Shown: positions 33,521 through 43,920, counted from the stretch's first letter. The stretch: 64,000 nucleotides of DNA from an uncultured Lachnospiraceae bacterium (GCA_910587155.1 CAJULA010000016.1:1-64000), one strand, 5' to 3'. The notes: a model not told the origin generated them from the sequence alone. Made by a program: numbers and translations.

Positions 33521-34403
33521 GGAAGAACAGGAAAGACGGATCAGAGAGGCGGAGGCTGTGATACAGAGTTATCTGCCGAAGGAGTGCGGATACCAGAGGA
33601 CGGTGCTGCGTGCCATGAACTATTCCGTGCTGGCGGGCGGCAAGCGCCTGCGGCCGATTCTGATGAAGGAGACTTACGAACTGTTTGGCGGCAGCGGCAG
33701 AGAGATTGAGCCGTTTATGGCAGCCATGGAAATGATACACACCTATTCCCTGGTACACGATGATCTGCCGGCGATGGACAATGATGAATACCGGCGGGGG
33801 AAAAAGACGACGCATGTTATGTATGGAGAGGCGATGGCGATTCTGGCCGGAGACGGCCTGCTGAATCTGGCTTTTGAAACGGCGGCCCTGGCTTTTACGA
33901 TGGGAGGCGATCCGGCGAGAATTGGGAAGGCGCTGTTGGTGTTCGCGAAGAAAGCGGGTGTTTTTGGTATGATCGGCGGTCAGTGTGCTGATATCGAAGC
34001 GGAAGATGCGGCCGGCGGGATCACGGAAGATACCCTGTTATTTATTCATGAGCATAAGACGGCGGCACTGATCCAGAGCGCTATGATGACGGGTGCTATT
34101 CTCGCCGGGGCATCGGATGAGGATGTGGCCAGAATCGAAAAGATCGGCTATGATATCGGGGTAGCCTTCCAGATTCAGGACGATATACTCGATGTGTCGG
34201 GAACCATGGAAGAACTGGGGAAGCCAATCGGCAGCGATGAAAAAAATAATAAGATAACATATGTCACATTAAAGGGGATACAGCAGGCCCGGGCGGATCA
34301 GAAGGCTCTGTCGGAGGAAGCGATAGAACTGCTGGCTTCTTTTGATCGTCGTAATCCCCACCTGGAACAAATGATAGAGACTCTGGTTACGCGGAAAAAG
34401 TAA
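33510..34403 (+). CDS. ispA: polyprenyl (farnesyl/geranyl) diphosphate synthase
   Basis: This protein of about 297 residues condenses IPP with DMAPP/GPP. It carries the first Asp-rich motif DDLPAMDND, KGKR-type GGKRLRPILM, and the second Asp-rich motif DDILDV. ATG 33510 with GGTGG just upstream is favoured over ATG 33492, which lacks a ribosome site. Together with dxs next to it, this forms the isoprenoid block of the operon. Confidence 0.95.
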   Translation: MNFKEEQERRIREAEAVIQSYLPKECGYQRTVLRAMNYSVLAGGKRLRPILMKETYELFGGSGREIEPFMAAMEMIHTYSLVHDDLPAMDNDEYRRGKKTTHVMYGEAMAILAGDGLLNLAFETAALAFTMGGDPARIGKALLVFAKKAGVFGMIGGQCADIEAEDAAGGITEDTLLFIHEHKTAALIQSAMMTGAILAGASDEDVARIEKIGYDIGVAFQIQDDILDVSGTMEELGKPIGSDEKNNKITYVTLKGIQQARADQKALSEEAIELLASFDRRNPHLEQMIETLVTRKK

Positions 34404-34416
34404 AAGGAGTACGGAT

Positions 34417-36309
34417 ATGCTGCTGGAGAAGATAGGCAAAGAGAATGATATCAAAGAAATCGCAAAGGAAGACTATAAAGCGCTGGCGGAAGAGATCAGG
34501 CAGTTTCTGATCCGTAAGATCAGTGTCACCGGCGGGCATCTGGGATCCAACCTGGGAGCAGTGGAACTGACGATGGCTCTGCATCTGAGTCTGGATCTGC
34601 CGGACGATAAAATCATCTGGGATGTGGGACATCAGGCCTATACACACAAGCTTCTTACCGGGCGGCGGGAAGGCTTTGAAACACTCAGGAAATATGGCGG
34701 TATGAGCGGCTTTCCCAAACGCAAGGAGAGTGACTGCGACTGTTTCGATACCGGACACAGTTCCACTTCTATTTCGGCGGGCCTTGGCCTGGTCAAAGCC
34801 AGAGATCTGGCGGGTGAGAGCCGTACGATCGTGTCTGTCATCGGAGATGGTTCCCTGACGGGCGGAATGGCTTATGAAGCGCTGAACAACGCGTCTCAGC
34901 TGCGGACTAATTTTATCATTATTCTCAACGACAACAATATGTCCATTTCCGAAAATGTGGGCGGCGTATCCAAGTATCTGAATAATATAAGGACGGCTAC
35001 CGGCTATCTGGATCTGAAAGAAGGCATATACAATGCCCTGCAGAATATGCCGAGGGGGGAGCAGATTGTCCGTAATATCCGGCGCGCCAAAAGCAGTGTC
35101 AAGCATCTGGTGATCCCGGGCATGTTCTTTGAAGACATGGGCATTACCTATTTGGGGCCGGTGGACGGGCATAATGTGGAAGCCATGATGAAGGTGCTGC
35201 GGGAGGCCAAGCGCTGTAAAAATGCAGTGCTGATCCATGCCATTACCCAGAAGGGAAAGGGATTTGCGCCGGCAGAGCGCCATCCGGCCCGCTTCCATGG
35301 AGCGGAACCCTTCGATATTGACACGGGCCTGCCTTCCAACCCCAAATCGGCCCCCAATTATACGGATGTATTTTCCACGGTTATGACCAAGCTGGGAGCC
35401 AGGGATGAGAAGGTGGTGGCCATCACGGCGGCCATGCCGGACGGCACCGGACTGAAACGTTTCCGCAATCTGTATCCGGACCGTTTTTTTGACGTTGGCA
35501 TTGCCGAGCAGCATGCCGTTACGTTTGCCGCCGGGCTGGCGGCGGGCGGGATGAAGCCGATTGTGGCGGTCTATTCCTCTTTTCTTCAGAGAGCCTACGA
35601 TCAGATACTCCATGATGTCTGTATCCAGAATCTTCCGGTGGTCTTTGCCATAGACAGAGCCGGCCTGGTGGGCAGCGATGGAGAGACACACCAGGGGATT
35701 TTTGATCTCTCTTATCTGTCCAGTATTCCGGGAATGCATATTATGGCGCCAAAAAATAAGTGGGAGCTTTCCGATATGCTCAAGTATGCGCTGACGCTGG
35801 GTGTTCCGGCAGCTATCCGTTACCCCAGAGGCAGTGCGTTTGACGGCCTGCGGGAATTTCGCAGACCCATGGAATACGGAAAAAGTGAAATAGTATACGA
35901 AGAGGAAGATATCGTGCTGGTCGCGGTGGGCAGTATGGTGAGGACAGCGGTGGAAGTGCGCAGAAGGCTGAAGGAGACCGGATATGCCTGCAGCCTGGTC
36001 AATGCCCGTTTTGTCAAGCCCATCGACGAAGAGATGATCCGGGAGATGGCAAAAAGTCATCGGCTGCTTGTTACGATGGAAGAGAATGTGGCCAGCGGCG
36101 GATTCGGAGAAAAGGTAAGAGAATATCTCGACAGTCTTCCTGCGTCCTGTCGGCAGTGTGCCATTGCCATACCGGATGAATATGTGGAACACGGTAACGT
36201 AGCCATATTACACAAGGAAGTAGGGATCGACGCCGATTCGGTCTATAAAAGAGTCGTGACAGCCTATATTTCCGAAGGCGGTCGGCGGGAATCTGCGGAA
36301 CTGGAATAA
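34417..36309 (+). CDS. dxs: 1-deoxy-D-xylulose-5-phosphate synthase
   Basis: This 630-residue thiamin-diphosphate enzyme catalyses the first MEP-pathway step from pyruvate and glyceraldehyde-3-phosphate. It has GHQAYTHKLLTGR, the ThDP/Mg motif GDGSLTGGMAYEALNNA, the catalytic-Glu region FFDVGIAEQHAVTFAAGLA, and a C-terminal transketolase domain. AAAGGAG precedes the ATG. It feeds ispA, 13 bases upstream, and so quinones and the undecaprenyl carrier. Confidence 0.97.
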   Translation: MLLEKIGKENDIKEIAKEDYKALAEEIRQFLIRKISVTGGHLGSNLGAVELTMALHLSLDLPDDKIIWDVGHQAYTHKLLTGRREGFETLRKYGGMSGFPKRKESDCDCFDTGHSSTSISAGLGLVKARDLAGESRTIVSVIGDGSLTGGMAYEALNNASQLRTNFIIILNDNNMSISENVGGVSKYLNNIRTATGYLDLKEGIYNALQNMPRGEQIVRNIRRAKSSVKHLVIPGMFFEDMGITYLGPVDGHNVEAMMKVLREAKRCKNAVLIHAITQKGKGFAPAERHPARFHGAEPFDIDTGLPSNPKSAPNYTDVFSTVMTKLGARDEKVVAITAAMPDGTGLKRFRNLYPDRFFDVGIAEQHAVTFAAGLAAGGMKPIVAVYSSFLQRAYDQILHDVCIQNLPVVFAIDRAGLVGSDGETHQGIFDLSYLSSIPGMHIMAPKNKWELSDMLKYALTLGVPAAIRYPRGSAFDGLREFRRPMEYGKSEIVYEEEDIVLVAVGSMVRTAVEVRRRLKETGYACSLVNARFVKPIDEEMIREMAKSHRLLVTMEENVASGGFGEKVREYLDSLPASCRQCAIAIPDEYVEHGNVAILHKEVGIDADSVYKRVVTAYISEGGRRESAELE

Positions 36310-36348
36310 AAACAGCAGATTCCCGGGAATTTACGGAACTGGAATATT

Positions 36349-37185
36349 ATGAAAGAAAGACTTGATATTCTTCTGGTGCGGCAGGGACTGGCCGCTTCCA
36401 GGGAAAAGGCAAAGGCTGTCATCATGTCGGGCAGTGTGTTTGTCAACGGACAACGGGAAGATAAGGCCGGTTCGCTGTTTGCGGAAGAAAAATGTACCAT
36501 AGAAGTCCGTGGCGGCGGACTGAAATATGTCAGCAGGGGCGGGTTGAAACTGGAAAAGGCGATTGCGGAATTTTCTCTTACTCTGCAGGACAAGATATGC
36601 ATGGATATCGGTGCGTCCACAGGCGGGTTTACGGACTGCATGCTGCAAAACGGGGCCGGAAAAGTGTATGCCATAGATGTGGGGCATGGGCAGCTTGCCT
36701 GGAAACTGCGCTGTGATGAACGTGTGGTGTGTATGGAAAAGACCAATTTCCGTTATGTGACCACGGAGCAGATAGCGGATACCCCGGCTTTTGCATCGGT
36801 GGACGTCTCTTTTATTTCTCTGTCCAAAATACTTCCTCCTGCCGGAGCATTGCTGGCCGCCGACGGTGAGATGGTGTGCCTGATTAAGCCTCAGTTCGAA
36901 GCCGGAAGAGAGAAAGTAGGCAAAAAGGGAGTAGTCAGAGAACCGGCGGTACACAGAGAAGTGATAGAGCGTGTGTTTAGGCTTGCCGTGCATTGCGGAT
37001 TTGCCCTTTGTCACCTCACGTTCTCGCCTGTGAAGGGACCGGAAGGCAATATCGAATATTTGCTTCATCTGAGAAAGGAGCCGCAGCAGGCTCTACGGGA
37101 AGAGACATTGTGGGAAGCCGGGGATGCGGACAGAGCGTGGATTGCCGATGTGGTGTGTGCGGCACATGATGCGCTGGACCAGTGA
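36349..37185 (+). CDS. tlyA: TlyA family rRNA 2'-O-methyltransferase
   Basis: This 278-residue protein has an N-terminal S4 RNA-binding domain (RLDILLVRQGLAASREKAKAVIMSGSVFVNG) and an FtsJ-like Rossmann domain with DIGASTGGFTDCMLQNGA and VDVSFISL. Characterised TlyA enzymes methylate C1409 (16S) and/or C1920 (23S) and affect capreomycin sensitivity. The position between dxs and nadK is the usual clostridial order. The ribosome site is weak. Confidence 0.93.
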   Translation: MKERLDILLVRQGLAASREKAKAVIMSGSVFVNGQREDKAGSLFAEEKCTIEVRGGGLKYVSRGGLKLEKAIAEFSLTLQDKICMDIGASTGGFTDCMLQNGAGKVYAIDVGHGQLAWKLRCDERVVCMEKTNFRYVTTEQIADTPAFASVDVSFISLSKILPPAGALLAADGEMVCLIKPQFEAGREKVGKKGVVREPAVHREVIERVFRLAVHCGFALCHLTFSPVKGPEGNIEYLLHLRKEPQQALREETLWEAGDADRAWIADVVCAAHDALDQ

Positions 37186-37202
37186 GAGAGGGGAAAAGGG
37201 GT

Positions 37203-38063
37203 ATGAGACAATTTTTTATCATAACCAATCCGTATAAAGATCCGGAACTGGCCACTACGAATGAGATCACGGACTTTTTACGCAGCAGAGGCTGTGGCTG
37301 TCCGGTCAAGATCGCCCGTCAGATACAGTCCGGGAGCCGGACATACACCGATGCGGCAGAGGTTCCCGCGGGGACGGAGTGTATTCTGGTGCTGGGCGGG
37401 GACGGCACATTGATTGAGGCGGCCAGGGATACGGTGGAGCTGGGAATCCCTTTGCTTGGCATCAATCTGGGCAGTCTGGGATTTCTGGCAGAAGTGGAGA
37501 AGGCAGGCGTCAAACATGCGCTTTCTCTCCTGATAGAGGATCATTTTCATACGGAAGAGAGGATGATGCTGGACGGACAGCTTTTCCGGGGGGAGACGTG
37601 TATGGACACTTCGTATGCTTTGAATGACATTGTCATTACGAGAAGCGGATCTATGCAGATCATTCATTTCCATATTTATGTGAATGGGCAGTTTTTGAAT
37701 GAATATAATGCGGACGGTGTGATCCTCTCCACGCCCACAGGCTCCACAGGATATAATATGTCTGCAGGCGGGCCGATTGTAGAGCCGGGAGCGAAGCTGC
37801 TGGTCATTACTCCCATCTGCCCCCATACCCTGAATACGAGGAGTGTGGTGCTTTCCGGAGAGGATGAAGTGGTGGTGGAGATGGCAGCCTGGAAGAAGGA
37901 TGTGCTGTTTCGGGCGGAAGTCAATTTTGACGGCGGACATGCGGCCATGCTCAGGATGGGGGACCGGATCAGGGTGGCCAGGTCACAAAGGACAGTAAAG
38001 ATTGTGAAGATCAGCCAGGTAAGTTTTCTGGAAGCATTACATAAAAAGATGAGTGAGAAATGA
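37203..38063 (+). CDS. nadK: NAD kinase
   Basis: This protein of about 286 residues phosphorylates NAD to NADP. It has GGDGTLIEAARD, the NAD-binding stretch NADGVILSTPTGSTGYNMSAGGPI, and a C-terminal basic strand. ATG 37203 behind AAAAGGGG is preferred to the upstream GTG 37182, which overlaps tlyA. Confidence 0.95.
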   Translation: MRQFFIITNPYKDPELATTNEITDFLRSRGCGCPVKIARQIQSGSRTYTDAAEVPAGTECILVLGGDGTLIEAARDTVELGIPLLGINLGSLGFLAEVEKAGVKHALSLLIEDHFHTEERMMLDGQLFRGETCMDTSYALNDIVITRSGSMQIIHFHIYVNGQFLNEYNADGVILSTPTGSTGYNMSAGGPIVEPGAKLLVITPICPHTLNTRSVVLSGEDEVVVEMAAWKKDVLFRAEVNFDGGHAAMLRMGDRIRVARSQRTVKIVKISQVSFLEALHKKMSEK

Positions 38064-38064
38064 C

Positions 38065-38520
38065 ATGAAGAAAGAAAGACGCAAGGAAATACTTCGCCTG
38101 ATCCGCGAGCATGAAATAGGGACACAGGAGGAGCTGGCGCAGTATCTGAAAGAAGAAGGCTATGATGTGACGCAGGCCACAGTCTCCAGGGATATCAGGG
38201 AACTGAAGCTGTCCAAGATATCCTATGGCGGCAGGCAGCGTTATGTGCCCTTCCATCAGGAAGAAGCATTGATGGGGGATAAATATGGGCGGGTGCTCAA
38301 GGAAGGCTTTGCTTCCATGGGAATGGCGGAAAACCTGCTGGTTGTCAAGACCGTATCAGGGATGGCGATGGCAGTGGCGGCCGCACTGGACGCCATGAAA
38401 CTGGGCGGGATAGCCGGGACCATAGCCGGAGATGATACGATTATGATGGCGGTGCGGACGCGGGAAGATACGGAAAGTGTCATGAGGAAGATCGAGGAAA
38501 TTATAAAGAATGTTAAATAG
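38065..38520 (+). CDS. argR: arginine repressor
   Basis: This protein of about 151 residues has an N-terminal winged HTH (QEELAQYLKEEGYDVTQATVSRDIRELKL) and a C-terminal oligomerisation/arginine-binding domain with GIAGTIAGDDTIMMAVRT. It controls arginine metabolism as a hexamer. Start ATG 38065 directly follows the nadK stop. It overlaps recN by 11 bases. In clostridia the argR-recN pair is conserved. Confidence 0.95.
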   Translation: MKKERRKEILRLIREHEIGTQEELAQYLKEEGYDVTQATVSRDIRELKLSKISYGGRQRYVPFHQEEALMGDKYGRVLKEGFASMGMAENLLVVKTVSGMAMAVAAALDAMKLGGIAGTIAGDDTIMMAVRTREDTESVMRKIEEIIKNVK

Positions 38521-40195
38521 TTTACATGTAAAGAATCTTGCTTTGATAGAAGAGACAGAAGTACACTTCGAAAAGGGGCTGAATATCCTCACCGGGGAGA
38601 CCGGCGCAGGCAAGTCGGTCATCATCGGTTCCATCAACCTGGCTCTGGGCGCCAAGGCGGACCGGGATATGATACGCACCGGAAAAGAGTATGCCCTGAT
38701 CGAGCTGATATTTACGCTGGATGATGAGAAGCAGAGGGAGCGATGCCTGGAACTGGATGTAGAACCGGAGGATGATATGATCATCATATCCAGAAAGATT
38801 ACTGCAGGGAAGAGCCTGTGCCGTGTAAACGGCGCGGCGGTGACAGCCAGACAGCTGAAGGAACTGGCGGAGGTGCTGATTGATGTCTATGGTCAGCATG
38901 AGCACCAGTCGCTGACCGCCAGAAAGAAACAACTGGAAATTCTTGACAGTTTTTGCGGTGAGTCCTTAAAGCGTATAAAAGAAAAGGCTTCCGGAGAATA
39001 TAAGCGGTATATGGAGCTGAAGAAAGAATGGGAAGAGTCTGACTTAGACAGCGAAAGCCGGCAGAAAGAGTGTGCTCTGATCGAATTTGAATGCCATGAG
39101 ATCGACGAGGCGCAGCCAAAGCCCGGCGAGGAGGAAGCGCTGGAGAGTGCGTATCGCAGGATGGCAAATGCCAGGAGGATTCTGGAAGGGGTCTCCCTTG
39201 CCCGACATCTGCTTGGCAGTATGGAGGAAGAGAGCGTTTCTGATCTGGCCGGCCGGGCACTGCGTGAGATGAAGGCTGTAGAAGGGTATGACAATGCGCT
39301 GGCCGGGTATACGGCCCGCCTTTCTGAGATTGAAGAACTGGCAGCGGATCTGTGCAGAGAGCTGGCAGACTATGAAGAAGGACTGGAATTTGAACCGGAA
39401 GCTTTTACGCAGGCGGAGAGTCGCCTTGATGTACTCAACCATCTCAAGTCCAGATATGGCGCCACTCTTTCGGATGTGCTGGCTTACCGGGAAGCGCAGG
39501 AAGCACGGCTGGAGAAACTGACTGACTATGACGCCTATCTGGAAACACTTTCCGCAGCGATGCAGGCAGCCAGGGAAAAGCTCCTGGCGTCGTGTGAAAA
39601 AATTTCCGCGATCCGGCAGAAACAGGCGAAGGCGCTGGAAAAGAAGATGACACAGGCACTGCATGATCTGAATTTTATGGAAGTGAATTTTCAGATCCGG
39701 CTCAGCCAGGATCCGGACCGGGCGGGAGCGAAGGGGTATGATGAGGTGGAATTTCTGATCTCCACCAATCCGGGAGAGCCGGTGAAGCCTCTGGGAAGTA
39801 TTGCCAGCGGCGGGGAACTGTCCCGTATCATGCTGGGGCTGAAAACGGTAATGGCGGAAAAAGATGCCATTGACACGCTGATTTTTGATGAGATTGATGC
39901 GGGGATCAGCGGCAGGACCGCATGGCAGGTTTCCAGAAAGCTGGGGATATTGGGCAGAGAGCATCAGATCATCTGTATCACCCATCTGCCACAGATTGCA
40001 GCCATGGCAGATCTTCATTTTAAAATAGAAAAAAAGCAAAAAGGAAATCAGACCAGGACAGACATTTCCATTTTGGAAGAGGATGAGAGCATCAGGGAGC
40101 TGGCAAGACTGCTTGGCAGCGATCTGCTGACAAAGGCGGCTCTTTCCAATGCCAGAGAAATGAAAGATTTGGCAAGAGATACAAAACAATACTAA
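38510..40195 (+). CDS. recN: DNA repair protein RecN
   Basis: This SMC-like ATPase of 561 residues acts in double-strand break repair. Walker A GETGAGKSVIIGSIN is followed by long coiled coils (about 150-370), then the signature ASGGELSRIMLGLK and Walker B TLIFDEIDAGISG. It starts within argR and is followed by a clear terminator. Confidence 0.96.
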   Translation: MLNSLHVKNLALIEETEVHFEKGLNILTGETGAGKSVIIGSINLALGAKADRDMIRTGKEYALIELIFTLDDEKQRERCLELDVEPEDDMIIISRKITAGKSLCRVNGAAVTARQLKELAEVLIDVYGQHEHQSLTARKKQLEILDSFCGESLKRIKEKASGEYKRYMELKKEWEESDLDSESRQKECALIEFECHEIDEAQPKPGEEEALESAYRRMANARRILEGVSLARHLLGSMEEESVSDLAGRALREMKAVEGYDNALAGYTARLSEIEELAADLCRELADYEEGLEFEPEAFTQAESRLDVLNHLKSRYGATLSDVLAYREAQEARLEKLTDYDAYLETLSAAMQAAREKLLASCEKISAIRQKQAKALEKKMTQALHDLNFMEVNFQIRLSQDPDRAGAKGYDEVEFLISTNPGEPVKPLGSIASGGELSRIMLGLKTVMAEKDAIDTLIFDEIDAGISGRTAWQVSRKLGILGREHQIICITHLPQIAAMADLHFKIEKKQKGNQTRTDISILEEDESIRELARLLGSDLLTKAALSNAREMKDLARDTKQY

Positions 40196-40222
40196 AGTAA
40201 AATCCATATTTCCTCACATACT

Positions 40223-40252
40223 AAAAAAGCATCCCGACAGGAATGCTTTTTT
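40223..40252. terminator. terminator after recN
   Basis: AAAAAAGCAT (40223-40232) and ATGCTTTTTT (40243-40252) enclose CCCGACAGGA. The A- and T-runs allow use in both directions. Confidence 0.85.
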
Positions 40253-40292
40253 CTGTATATCCTATGGTTTAAGTATGAAAGGAAGTGATCAT

Positions 40293-41537
40293 ATGGAGAA
40301 TAAGAAGAAATACCGACGGATTTTATATATATTGCTGGGAAATGCACTCTGTCTGCTCGCGTGCGCCACCTATCTTTCCATTTGGCAGCGGATACCTGAC
40401 CGGATCAAGATCAGGGCGGGCGAACGGGAAGAGATGAATTTTCATCTGCCGGCCTCGGGGAGACTCCATGCTTTCGGTGAGGAAGCGATTCCGGTGAGTC
40501 TCAGTCACCCGCTGATTTTTTACGCCAATGAGAAAAACCGTTATGCGATGGATGTCAGACTGTTTGGGATTTTGCCGCTGAAACAGGTCAGTGTGCAGGT
40601 AATCGAAGGCGCCAGCGTCATTCCGGCCGGGATTCCGGTGGGAATTTATGTGAAGACGGAAGGGGTGCTTGTCGTGGGGACGGGGGAATTTACCGGCTAT
40701 GACAATATCCGATATTCACCGGCATCGTCCGTGCTCAAAAGCGGCGATTATATCCTGAAGATGAACGGCAGAGAAGTGACAGGGAAGAAGATGTTTATGA
40801 ATACCCTGCAGGAAATGGGAGACGGCGATCTGGTTCTCACTGTCAGGAGAGGGGATGGGATATTTGATGTGAGATGTGTTCCGGTGAGAGATCAGGCCGG
40901 CACCTATAAAATCGGTATCTGGATCCGGGACAATGCCCAGGGGGTAGGGACACTCACTTATATTGACGGCAGCGGAGGCTTCGGGGCACTGGGACACGGT
41001 ATCAATGATATGGATACAAGTACACTGATGACATTGAAAAAGGGAACCTTGTACCATGCGGATATCATCGGTGTCAAAAAGGGAGAACCCGGCAGTCCCG
41101 GTGAGATGACAGGGTTGATTGACTATGGAGACGAGCATATACTTGGCAGCATAGAGAAAAATGAGGATAAGGGGATCTTCGGTGTCTGCGGAGAAAGCCT
41201 GGAAGATGAGGTGGATTTCGGGCCGGTGGAGATCGGACTGAAGCAGGATACCCGCATCGGGCCGGTGAAAATATTATGTGCCCCTGACGGGGCGGATGCC
41301 AGACTCTATGACGCCAGAATCACGGATATCACTTATGACAGGGAACATATTAACAGAGAAATCGTTCTGCAGATCACGGATGAGGAACTGATCCGTAAGA
41401 CCGGCGGCATCGTACAGGGTATGAGCGGTGCCCCCATTCTTCAGAACGGAAAAATGATCGGTGCCGTGACTCATGTATTCGTGCAGGATGCCACAAAAGG
41501 CTATGGGATATTTATAGAGGAGATGATGGGAGAATAG
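40293..41537 (+). CDS. spoIVB: SpoIVB peptidase
   Basis: This protein of about 414 residues has one N-terminal membrane helix (about 9-28), a PDZ domain (about 95-190, with SSVLKSGDYILKMNGREV) and an S55 serine-peptidase domain. GALGHGIND carries the catalytic His and GMSGAPIL the catalytic Ser. It is secreted by the forespore and cleaves SpoIVFA to activate pro-sigma-K. AAAGGAAGTGA favours ATG 40293. In most clostridia spo0A follows directly. Here one gene intervenes. Confidence 0.95.
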   Translation: MENKKKYRRILYILLGNALCLLACATYLSIWQRIPDRIKIRAGEREEMNFHLPASGRLHAFGEEAIPVSLSHPLIFYANEKNRYAMDVRLFGILPLKQVSVQVIEGASVIPAGIPVGIYVKTEGVLVVGTGEFTGYDNIRYSPASSVLKSGDYILKMNGREVTGKKMFMNTLQEMGDGDLVLTVRRGDGIFDVRCVPVRDQAGTYKIGIWIRDNAQGVGTLTYIDGSGGFGALGHGINDMDTSTLMTLKKGTLYHADIIGVKKGEPGSPGEMTGLIDYGDEHILGSIEKNEDKGIFGVCGESLEDEVDFGPVEIGLKQDTRIGPVKILCAPDGADARLYDARITDITYDREHINREIVLQITDEELIRKTGGIVQGMSGAPILQNGKMIGAVTHVFVQDATKGYGIFIEEMMGE

Positions 41538-41539
41538 AG

Positions 41540-41567
41540 GTGACATTTTCCGGAAAAATGATATAAT
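41540..41567 (+). promoter_or_regulatory. promoter of the TPR-DUF4125 gene
   Basis: GTGACA (41540-41545) and TATAAT (41562-41567) with a 16-base spacer stand 20 bases before ATG 41587. Confidence 0.6.
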
Positions 41568-41586
41568 AGGGGCAGAGGTGATAATT

Positions 41587-43920
41587 ATGGATATGGACAC
41601 GATTTTACGGGAACTTGACAGATTATTTGCCACATATCAGATGGACAAGGTGGAAGGCTATCTGGACAACCGGATGGCACAGGCCCTTGAGGCAGGGGAC
41701 GACGGTGCACTGATTACATTGCTGAACGAGATGATAGGCTATCTGCGGGATGTGAGCAAATACGAGAAATGCTGTATGTTTTGTGACAGGCTGATGGAGG
41801 TGCTGGAGCGAAACCATCTGCAGGGAAGTATTCCTTATGCCACTTCTCTGCTGAATATTGCCAATGCCTACCGGGCGGCGGGAAAGCTGGCCGAGTCCAT
41901 GACCAACTATAAAACCGTTCTGCTGATCTATCAGAGTCATCTGGAGGACGGAGACTTTCGGTTTGCCAGTCTGTATAACAATCTGAGCCTTTTGTATCAG
42001 GAAATGGGAGATTTTGAGGAGGCATGTGCCTGTCTGGAACGGGCGCTGCCGATTGTCAGTGCCCACGCCGACGCCAGGATTGAAACGGCCGTGACACATA
42101 CGAACCTGGCGACATCGCTGCTGAAACTGGGCAGGTATGAGGAGGCGGCCGATCATTTAAAAGCAGCTTTCTCCATTTTTGAGATGGATGAGCAGAAAGA
42201 TTTTCATTACAGCGGCGCTTTATCAGCCATGGGCGAGGCACAGTATATGGCGGGCAATCTGGAAGAATCCGCCCGTTATTATCGGATGGCGCTGGCAGAG
42301 ATTGAAAAAAATACAGGGCGCAGTACGGCATACGAGATTGTTGCCCAGAATCTGAGCGCGGTGGAAAAACAGATTGCGGGCAGTCTCAGCGTAGTCAGAG
42401 GATTTGACAAAGGACTGGATCTGTGCGAGGCGTTTTACCATGAGTATGGGGAACCGATGCTGCGTTCCCATTTCCCGGCATATCTGCCGTTTATTGCGGC
42501 GGGTATGGTGGGGGAAGGGTCGGAATGTCTGGGATTTGACGATGAAATATCCAGAGATCATGATTTCGGCCCGGGCTTTTGTCTCTTTCTGACAGATTCC
42601 GTTTACGAAGAGATCGGAGAAGAGCTGCAGGCGGAATACGACAGACTTCCCACTACTTATATGGGAATCACCAGAAGAGTCTCTCCCAAAGCACCCCGGC
42701 GGGTGGGCGTGTTTAAGATTGGCGAATTTTATGAACGCCTGACGGGATTTGCAGATGTCCCGACAACGAACAGCCAGTGGCTTTATATGGAGGACTATCG
42801 CCTGGCTGCCGCTACAAGCGGCCGGGTATTCCGGGATGATCTGGGCGAATTTACCCGTATTCGAAAGGGCCTGCTGGCTCATTACCCCAAAGATGTGCGT
42901 CTGAAAAAGATTGCCAGGGAAGCGGCGCTGATCGCGCAGTCGGGCCAGTATAATTACAGCCGGATGCTGCGGCGGGGAGATAAGGTGACGGCCCAGGTGG
43001 CACTGGGAGAGTTTATGAAGCACACCATGGCCATTGTATACCTGCTGAACAGAAAGTATGCCCCCTTTTATAAATGGATGCACAAAGGGATGGAGAAGCT
43101 TCCCATCCTGGCTGTGATCGGCGATATTTTAAATGCCATCCCCGATATGATGATCGGAGATGAGCGGATACCGCAGACCATTGAGATTATTGTTTCCCTT
43201 ATCATAGATGAGATGAAGAAGCAGAGCCTGACGACAGGGGATGACAATTATCTCGACCATCACACTGACAATATCCTGCATGGCATTACGCAGAATGACG
43301 CCGGTAATAAGACGGTGAAGGAAGAACTCATTCAACAACTGATTGCCATGGAATGGCGTGATTTTGACCAGGTTAAAAATATTGGCGGCCGGGCGGACTG
43401 TCAGGATGACTGGAATACCTTTTATCTGATGAGAAAGAGCCAGTATCTGACATGGACCATACCGATGCTGCGAAGCTATATTGTCGATTTTGAGAAAGCG
43501 GATGGGGCAGGCTGGAATCTGATTGCGGAAAAATACGGGCGTATGATGGAGAGCACGGACCCGGAGGGATACCTGGAGATTGCGGACAGATTTCCGGTCA
43601 TTCCTCCGGAGAAACAGGCGATTATAGAAGAAATTGTGAAAATACAGGTGCAGTGGATGGAGGATTGCGCGCGCCGTTATCCGAAGGCATCCGCCATGGC
43701 GCGCAGTATCCATACCAGTGAGGATACTCTGTTCAATACTTCCTATGAAACCTATCTGCGCGGGGAGATTTCGACGTATTCCGACAGCACCCTTGATCTG
43801 TACGGCAGATTTATCGCGGCGCTTTGCCGGGAAGAAAGGAATCTGGCGGAGGAGACCATTGGCAATTCCGCGCTTCTGTATGGCTATGAGTCGCTGGCGG
43901 ATCTGGAAAGAAAATTATAG
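41587..43920 (+). CDS. TPR-DUF4037-DUF4125 fusion protein
   Basis: This protein of about 777 residues has three parts. An N-terminal tetratricopeptide solenoid (about 10-250) contains TSLLNIANAYRAAGKLAESM and NNLSLLYQEMGDFEEACACLERAL. A DUF4037 part has the nucleotidyltransferase-like FDDEISRDHDFGPGF. A C-terminal DUF4125 part has MEWRDFDQVKNIGGRADCQDDWNTF and ETYLRGEISTYSDSTLDLYGRF. The function is unknown. The Asp-rich motif suggests nucleotidyl transfer to a partner held by the TPRs. It is inserted between spoIVB and the Spo0A-like gene and has its own promoter. Confidence 0.85.
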   Translation: MDMDTILRELDRLFATYQMDKVEGYLDNRMAQALEAGDDGALITLLNEMIGYLRDVSKYEKCCMFCDRLMEVLERNHLQGSIPYATSLLNIANAYRAAGKLAESMTNYKTVLLIYQSHLEDGDFRFASLYNNLSLLYQEMGDFEEACACLERALPIVSAHADARIETAVTHTNLATSLLKLGRYEEAADHLKAAFSIFEMDEQKDFHYSGALSAMGEAQYMAGNLEESARYYRMALAEIEKNTGRSTAYEIVAQNLSAVEKQIAGSLSVVRGFDKGLDLCEAFYHEYGEPMLRSHFPAYLPFIAAGMVGEGSECLGFDDEISRDHDFGPGFCLFLTDSVYEEIGEELQAEYDRLPTTYMGITRRVSPKAPRRVGVFKIGEFYERLTGFADVPTTNSQWLYMEDYRLAAATSGRVFRDDLGEFTRIRKGLLAHYPKDVRLKKIAREAALIAQSGQYNYSRMLRRGDKVTAQVALGEFMKHTMAIVYLLNRKYAPFYKWMHKGMEKLPILAVIGDILNAIPDMMIGDERIPQTIEIIVSLIIDEMKKQSLTTGDDNYLDHHTDNILHGITQNDAGNKTVKEELIQQLIAMEWRDFDQVKNIGGRADCQDDWNTFYLMRKSQYLTWTIPMLRSYIVDFEKADGAGWNLIAEKYGRMMESTDPEGYLEIADRFPVIPPEKQAIIEEIVKIQVQWMEDCARRYPKASAMARSIHTSEDTLFNTSYETYLRGEISTYSDSTLDLYGRFIAALCREERNLAEETIGNSALLYGYESLADLERKL

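Noticed and set aside
34387..36192. 601-codon open frame opposite dxs
   Set aside because: It is a shadow of dxs codon bias; dxs has full motifs, the right length and a ribosome site.
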